Source: Perca fluviatilis (Eukaryota > Chordata > Actinopteri > Perciformes > Percidae). Taken from it: a DNA stretch of 64,000 nucleotides. This document shows positions 58,540 to 64,000 of the stretch, one piece after another. The notes below the pieces were generated by a model. That model ran no database searches, had not been told where the DNA came from, and was given only the letters and a program-made list of their open reading frames with translations. Both the position numbers and the translations under genes were made by a program. Positions within the stretch are counted from its first letter, which is position 1, and every line of letters begins with the position of its first letter. The stretch covers positions 5,434,200 through 5,498,199 of the forward strand of contig NC_053133.1 of NCBI RefSeq assembly GCF_010015445.1. The letters run 5' to 3'.

Positions 58540-59580
58540 ATGGAGGTGGGAGTATGGGGTGAGGGGGTCCCTTCTCAGGGCCATCCAATCTCTGTATGAC
58601 CAAAGCGAGAGCTGCGTCCAGGTTCTCGGCAGTAAGTCGGGCTCGTTTCAGGTCAGGGTTGGCCTCCGCCAGGGCAATTTGTCACCAATCCTGTTTGAAA
58701 TATTTATGGACAGGATATCGAGGCGTAGTCAGGGTGGGGAGGGGTTGCAGTTCGGTGGGCTGGGGATCTCATCGCTGCTCTTTGCAGATGATGTGGTCCT
58801 GATGGCATCATAGGCCTGTGACCTTCAGCACTCACTGGATCGGTTCGCAGCCGAGTGTGAAGCGGCTGGGATGAGGATCAGCATCTCCAAATCTGAGGCC
58901 ATGGTTCTCAGCAGGAAAACCGATGGAGTGCCTACTCCAGGTAGGGAATGAGTCCTTACCCCAAGTGAAGGAGTTCAAGTACCTTGGGGTCTTGTTCGCG
59001 AGTGAGGGGACAATGGAGCGGGAGATTGGTCGGAGAATCACCGCAGCGGGGGCGGTATTACATTCAATCTATCGCACGGTTGTGATGAAAAGAGAGCTGA
59101 GCCAGAAGGCAAAGCTCTCTATTTTCGGGTTTTTTTGTCCTCCACTCAAAATTGTGGGGGAAGGGGAGGAACAAAAAAAAAAAAAAAAACCCCGGGCACA
59201 CGAGAAAAAGGGGGTTTTGGTGGGCCCCGCCCCCCCCCCCCCCCCCATAAAAAATTTGTGGCCCCCCCTCTCCCCCCTCTTTCCTCGCCCCCCCCCCTTT
59301 TTTCTCCCCACCCCCCCGGGGTTTTTTTTTTTTTTTTTTTCCTTCTCCTCCCCCCCCCCCCCCCCCCCCCCCCCTCGCTCCCCCCCCCCCCCCCCCCCGG
59401 GGAGGCCTCGGGGAAGACCCAGGACTAGGTGGAGGGATTATATCTCCAACCTGGCCTGGGAACGCCTCGGGATCCCCCAGTCGGAGCTGGTTAATGTGGC
59501 TCGGGAAAGGGAAATTTGGGGTCCCCTGCTGGAGCTGCTACCCCCGCGACCCAACACCGGATAAGCGGATGAAGATGGGT
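58540..59580 (+). pseudogene. Rex3 (RTE-type) LINE, RT and C-terminal part
   Basis: VRVGLRQGNLSPILFEIFMD and LLFADDVVLMAS (58655-58810) are the RT blocks with the catalytic Asp pair in FADD. A stop follows at 58811, then CEAAGMRISISKSEAMVLS, EFKYLGVLFASEGTMEREIG and VVMKRELSQKAKLS, and the end PRGRPRTRWRDYISNLAWER, then LGIPQSELVNVAREREIW and LLPPRPNTG (59400-59563). The 3' end GCGGATGAAGATGGGTGGAT follows. The strand opposite 58660-58690 reads GGTGACAAATTGCCCTGGCG, very near the conserved Rex3 sequence used to recognise this family. The middle (59128-59400) is unreadable. Confidence 0.8.
59128..59400. other. Corrupted, homopolymer-dominated consensus inside Rex3
   Basis: Runs such as A17, C17, T20 and C18 replace what should be about 90-100 codons of the Rex3 C-terminal region. 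Length and position fit the expected segment, and good coding sequence resumes on both sides. Biological decay does not produce this pattern; poor base calls at read or contig ends do. Confidence 0.75.
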
Positions 59581-59814
59581 GGATGGAAAAGATCCTACAT
59601 CTTGATATCAATACATCTACCCACCCATGTAGAAATTCACAATATGAGGTAAAATTAAAAAAAAAACGATAATCTGCCTATAATTAAAAATATTGAGCGA
59701 ATGATATAAATTACTATTTTGCACAGACTGTACCATGTTTTATGCAAGTTGTTATATAATGGGTCAGTTACCTGTACAGACATATGTGAGAATACAAACA
59801 AATATGATTTAAAG

Positions 59815-60344
59815 TGTGACGTCACAGTCCGAAATGAGCTGGCTAACCACAACCGTTAGCTCGTTAGCATGCTAACCGTTAGCATTAGCATGCTAACGCT
59901 AATGCTAACGCTAGCATGCTACATCGTTCTCAATAGCAAAGCACTGCTCCAACACACACAAGTTCACCATAATCTACAAAAGAACTACTTACATGTGCGC
60001 CCTCATTTAGAAGTCTCCCAGCTAATCCTGCCTTGTAACTGACCAAAGTTGGAGAAACAGCCTTTCTTTTACTGTCTCTAGAGTTAGCTAGCTGACATGA
60101 TCTACATCTGAACTACTGAGCATGTGCGAGTGCAATCAAAGATAGTACAGAAGAAGAAGATGAAAAGAGGTCTCACTCTGTAGCTAAAACAGAAACCAGG
60201 TGAAAAGAGGATCTGCAGCAGTGAGAGAGAGCTGTGCAGTACAACAAAAATATGGTGTTTTTTGAAAATTAAACCATGTAAACCTATTCTGGTACAACCT
60301 TAAAATACAGTTATGAACCTGAAAATGAGCATAATATGGGCGCT
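59815..60344. mobile_element. TTAA-type MITE with GCTAACGTTAGC palindromes
   Basis: The right end CATAATATGGGCGCTTTAA (TTAA at 60345-60348), preceded by TGAACCTGAAAATGAGC, is the familiar end of a very common fish MITE. 59850-59925 has overlapping palindromes of GTTAGCATGCTAAC and GTTAGCATTAGC. The left end was not identified, so the start is approximate. Confidence 0.6.
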
Positions 60345-60348
60345 TTAA

Positions 60349-61520
60349 TACTCAATAGCAACAATAAATTATGAAAGAAATCATACAAATGATATATATT
60401 AATAATTAACAATATTAATAATAAAAAACTACTCATAACAGGTAATGTTTACTGCTGCTTTCTCTACCTGAGTGCTAACTGCTGCTTTATGCTAACTCTT
60501 CTGTTAAAAAACCTTAAAGCTGGCTGGAGGCGCGGAGTGTGAAAGACCTGGGAAGTTCTAATGAGAGAAGTTGCATTATGGGAAGCGTAGGATCCAGTGT
60601 TTTTCCAGTGTGACTCATACTAGGGTCTAAATGTTAGGAAATGTCCTCTTCTGCTGCTTCAATTGGGACTTCTTTTTATAAACCTATCTTATGTGAGTGC
60701 CCCGGCTTTCTAGAAGTGCAATACTAAAATGTTGCAGTGCCCCTTTTAAAAAGTTTTTGTTCTTGTTTTTGTTCTACCACTGATCCCTTCATCGTCTAAA
60801 TTACATATTAGACATCCCATGTCCCATGCTCTGAAAAACTCTTGAGGTCCCATGTCCAGGACATGTTTAGGCTAGCTTAGCAAAAACCATGGAATCACGT
60901 TTTAAAATGCCACCATCTGCATAAGCGGGTTAAATGGTTTTTTTTCTGTACTGATGAGGATTAGAAAGATATCTAGTGAAAGAAGTTAGCTTACATATGG
61001 AGTAATGGCTTCCTCCGGCTGGGCGTGAAGAGAAAGATGAAGGAGAAGATGAAGAAGAATGAATATGCCACCAGCCCTGAAATGAAATAATTTGAAGTAA
61101 ATTGAATGTCTGTGTTACACAGCGCACTATATTCAGATATCACTGATACTGAGGAAGTGTTATAAAAACACAGTTCTTAAAATCTGGTTCAGATTTAGTA
61201 GGAAGTATGTTGGTTTTAATGTGATTTATTTCAAGGAAGTTACCTTTGACCACAAGCTTACACTGGCATACAAAAGGGCTTTCCAGTGTTGAAGGAAAAT
61301 GTGAGGACTGCTTATGTATAAATCATAAAATTATGATAAATTAGAAACATGGTCTCACACCAGCAGGTTCTGAGGCATTGAGGGCCTTTCACACCTTCCT
61401 CGTTTGGTCCAGACTTGTATGTGAAACTTGTAGTTTTGTGAGACCACAGTCTGGACCAAACGGCAGTCAGCTGGAAAAAACTCCAGAGGGAGGAGAGGAG
61501 AGGACTGGGAAGCTCATCTA
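60349..61520. other. Non-coding; further MITE-like scrap at 60660-60755
   Basis: GTGCCCCGGCTTTCTAGAAG and GCAGTGCCCCTTTTAA near 60697-60754 look like parts of a TTAA MITE. No gene was recognised. Confidence 0.4.
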
Positions 61521-61529
61521 CAAACCAAT

Positions 61530-61916
61530 TTGTCTATATCCTTGACGTTCCACTTCCGGGATTGCTCCAGTGGCACTGTAAATTCCACCGGATGGCCGTC
61601 ACCTTCCTCTTTCTTTGTGTTGCCGTTCTAAATTCTGGTGGATTTCTGAGGACTATGGTTAACTGCTCCTCAGATCTCTGCAGGGTAAATCCAGACAGCT
61701 AGCTAGACTATCTGTCCAATCGGAGTTTTCTGTTGCACGACTAAAACTACTTTTGAACGTACACATGTTACACCAAAACTAGCTACTTCCTGGGGCTATT
61801 TGGCTCCGTCTGGTGCTTGAGATTGGTTTAAAGAAATGCCAATCCAGGAATGCTGTGTGAACTAGACAGACCTTCCTTTGCAGCGCTGTGGAGGAAGGTC
61901 TGGCAATGCAAGACTA
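61530..61916 (+). mobile_element. 387-bp MITE with 9-bp TSD
   Basis: Ends TTGTCTATATCCTTGACG and, from the right, TAGTCTTGCATTGCCAGACC. CAAACCAAT lies at 61521-61529 and 61917-61925, a perfect 9-bp duplication. The interior matches 29665-30098 over most of its length. A GAAGGTCTGG/CCTTCC inverted section closes the right end. Confidence 0.87.
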
Positions 61917-62131
61917 CAAACCAATCAATTACAACTATCGGGAGACGCAGCTCACATATGTGACGATGACAGGATGTAGTTATATCATGTAGAGTGCGCT
62001 TGCAGAACTGCAGAGTGAACCAAAAATTAACCGGATCAAAGGTATACAATGTAATAGGGGTGACCCCGAAAATCCGATGCTTCGATCGAAGGAGCCTGAT
62101 CTGACAGTCAAATCTTCCCAGAGGCGCTATG

Positions 62132-62743
62132 CAGACTGATCTCATGAAGTGGCGTATGTATGACACGCCAATTCGTATGCCATTTTGGCGTGTTATCAAG
62201 ACGCATAATCGCTTTTTAGCGTATTTATCAACGCAATTCGCCCGCCATTGACATACATTACAAGTGAATTTTCACCGTAGATAGGACTGCATAAGGAGGT
62301 TGGTTGAAGTGGCGGATGGGTAAAACACAGGACTTTCACGCAGGAGAGTTGGGATCGTGTCCTGCGATTTTCATCCTTTTTTTAAAAAAATGTTTTAAGC
62401 CTTCCCCAATGTTTCTTACCTAAACCCAACCGTTTGTTTTCCTAAGCGTGTTTTAGTCATTTTTCCGTGTTTTTGTCGCCTTTTTGTGTGACTAAAGCCT
62501 TTCCCTGTGTTCTTTTCCTAAACCCAACCTTTTTTCTTTCTTTTTTTTTACACGCGTGATGTTCTCGCGATAGCATGTCACGTTCTCGCAATAACACGCA
62601 ACGTGGCGACGCCACGTGGTGTGTATGTTTACATCCGCTATATACAGCGTAGACATACACGTGGATAGCTCAAAATGCGTACAGATAACACGCCATTTGG
62701 CTTTAGGAAAGAGGCGTGTATATTTACGCAAAGTCATGATGCC
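62132..62743. mobile_element. Non-autonomous TIR element C with tRNA-like module
   Basis: TCTCATGAAGTGGCGTATGT, then ACACGCC at the left pairs imperfectly with the right end (read inward ATCATGACTTTGCGTAAATA, then ACACGCC). GCGCTATG flanks it at 62124-62131 and 62744-62751, a perfect 8-bp duplication. The tRNA-like module is near the left end on the plus strand; two CCTAAACCCAACC blocks with TTTCCCTGTG between lie to its right. This is the same order as elements A and B, inverted. Confidence 0.82.
62294..62367 (+). promoter_or_regulatory. tRNA-like module (element C)
   Basis: TGGCGGATGGG (62310-62320) fits the pol III A box well, and GGATCGTGTCC (62352-62362) the B box, starts 42 bases apart. 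AGGACTTTCACGCAGGAG between them matches the corresponding part of elements A and B. Confidence 0.5.
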
Positions 62744-62998
62744 GCGCTATGAAACGAGGATCGTGCCATTTTGGCTTGATGGGGGTGCTCTATGTCTGAT
62801 TTTACATAGAACTACCTGTCCCGATAAGTTAATATACAGCCTATTATGATACAAATATCAACATAGTATAATGCTGTAATTCAAAATGTGAAAACACACA
62901 AATACATTTGCACCGTAAATTGATGCTAAAAAGGGAGAAATAGTACACAGGAATTCACCAGAATTAGGAAAATGAAGTGTAAAGTGTTATTTCATAAA

Positions 62999-63475
62999 TC
63001 ACCTTATCTGAAAATGGGCTCCCAACCGTGTGAAAATGACTGCAGGTTGGTTATTGTCTCTGTCAAACCCAGCAAAGAAGTTGTTTAGTTCCTCCGCTTG
63101 GTTTCCAGTGTTGTTTGCCTGCTGTATGCTGTATGTTCTTTTTCTTTGTGTATCTGTAATGGACTGGAGGCTGCGCCACATCCTCCGTGGGTTGGAGTTG
63201 CTGTTGAAGTCTTCTGTCTGTAATTTGTAGTTGTGTTTTGCAGACCTGTCACCTCTCTTCAGGCTCGCTCTGGCACGCAGCTGACGGCTATTTTTTGTCA
63301 CAATTTTTTTTTGACGAATTAACACTGCTGCTGACCGCCCACAGAGAAGGGCATGAATAACAAAAGAAATGTGTTTACACATCTTTACAATATAGCCAGA
63401 TAGCCAAGTAATGACTGAAAATTGCAGTGGGTCTATGATCCGTGTATGAACCCTACCTTTAACAAGCTCAGTCAC
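62999..63475 (-). pseudogene. LINE fragment, linker before the RT
   Basis: The 158-codon frame contains RARASLKRGDRSAKHNYKLQ, then MWRSLQSITDTQ and NQAEELNNFFAGFD. This is the region between endonuclease and reverse transcriptase in several fish LINEs, where an RxxLKRGxR..AK block precedes W..(L/I)Q.IT and LNxFFAxF. The first 55 residues (hydrophobic, IDPLQFSVITWLSGYIVKMC) do not fit the family and are probably translated foreign sequence. Confidence 0.6.
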
Positions 63476-63549
63476 TCAGTATGTTCATTTCACCTGTAAA
63501 ACACATACGGCTTCCCTGGTCCTGAGCTCATCTGAGATGGACTGACACA

Positions 63550-63988
63550 AAGTGGAAACATGTGCTGTGGTCTGACGAGTCCACATTTCAAATTGTTTTT
63601 GGAAATCATGGACGTCATGTCCTCCGGGCCAAAGAGGAAAAGGACAATCCAGATTGTTATCAACGCAAAGTTCAAAAAGCCAGCATCTGTGATGGTATGG
63701 GGGTGTGTTAGTGCCCATGGCATGGGTAACTTGTGTCTTCACAGTAAAAGAGTGCTGGTACTAGACTGGCCTGCCTGCAGTCCAGACCTGTCTCCCAATG
63801 AAAATGTGTGGTGCATTATGATGCGCAAAATACGACAACAGCGACCCCGGACTGTTGAGCAGCTGAAGTCGTACATCAAGCAAGAATGGGAACGAATTCC
63901 ACCTTCAAAGATTCAACAATTAGTGTCCTCAGTTCTCAAACGCTTATTGAGTGTTGTTAAAAGGAAAGGTGATGTAACAGAGTGGTAA
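63550..63988 (+). pseudogene. Tc1-type transposase, internally deleted
   Basis: One frame at 63566-63670 reads LWSDESTFQIVFGNHGRHVL with the first catalytic Asp (WSDE), then an extra A near 63677 shifts the frame to KPASVMVWGCVSAHGMGN. After MGN about 45 residues are missing, including the second catalytic Asp block (QQDN). The sequence resumes with SKRVLVLDWPACSPDLSPNE and NVW, holding the final Glu, and ends YIKQEWERIPPSKIQQLVSS, VVKRKGDV. DD34E arrangement and wording identify a fish Tc1 element. The copy cannot be active. Its right terminal repeat lies beyond the window. Confidence 0.85.
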
Positions 63989-64000
63989 ACATGCCCCTGA

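Noticed and set aside
58923..59564. 213-codon proline-rich protein
   Set aside because: It is Rex3 LINE sequence running through the corrupted homopolymer stretch; the poly-Pro part comes from C-runs.

Overview
The window looks like teleost fish DNA made almost entirely of transposable-element remains, microsatellites and AT-rich non-coding sequence. The fish call rests on the mix of families: Rex3-type and L2-type LINEs, a Penelope-like element, PIF/Harbinger, Tc1/mariner and several hAT elements, TTAA-flanked MITEs, a tRNA-derived SINE, and very long (GT/CA)n tracts. No exon could be assigned with confidence to a host gene, and no rRNA, CRISPR or operon-like structure was seen. The window is best read as a large intergenic or intronic block.

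Layout. 1-740: right part of a Harbinger element. 2.8-6.0 kb: old Tc1-like relic, a TIR-complete Harbinger derivative (3268-4875), a LINE piece and a 130-bp MITE. 6.7-8.4 kb: GT/telomere-like repeat split by a 1262-bp hAT element with exact 8-bp target-site duplications (TSDs). 12.2-12.6 kb: foldback element. 15.0-20.1 kb: three-layer nest, an L2 LINE fragment split by a Penelope-like element (10-bp TSD) and by a 2.39-kb TTAA element, which itself carries a 44-bp-arm hairpin and another TIR element. 20.2-20.65 kb: repeat with a Walker-A helicase relic. 23.9-25.2 kb: LINE relic. 27.7-30.1 kb: AT tract, SINE and a MITE with 9-bp TSDs. 31.0-34.4 kb: LINE 3' end, then a HARBI1-like pseudogene split by a 1777-bp hAT. 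35.9-36.5 kb: TTAA element. 37.5-39.7 kb: LINE 3' region split by TIR element A. 41.0-41.9 kb: Rex3. 45.7-47.5 kb: TIR element B and a hAT. 48.2 kb: short piggyBac-like MITE. 52.7-53.3 kb: hAT with a BED zinc finger. 54.2-58.5 kb: nearly full-length LINE with an 891-codon ORF, broken by a 989-bp TA-flanked element. 58.5-59.6 kb: Rex3 copy with a corrupted stretch. 59.8-62.7 kb: MITEs and TIR element C. 63.0-64.0 kb: LINE relic and a Tc1 transposase relic.

The most unusual observation is a set of three non-autonomous elements (A 37871-38704, B 45673-46287, C 62132-62743). Their terminal repeats differ, but each has 8-bp TSDs and the same interior: a tRNA-like module with A-box and B-box spacing close to a tRNA, beside tandem purine-rich repeats. 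Three copies of a second MITE all show 9-bp TSDs. Two stretches (about 59128-59400 and 23090-23170) look like corrupted consensus sequence rather than biology.

Family names come from recognising motifs by eye. Insertion boundaries come directly from matched terminal repeats and TSDs.
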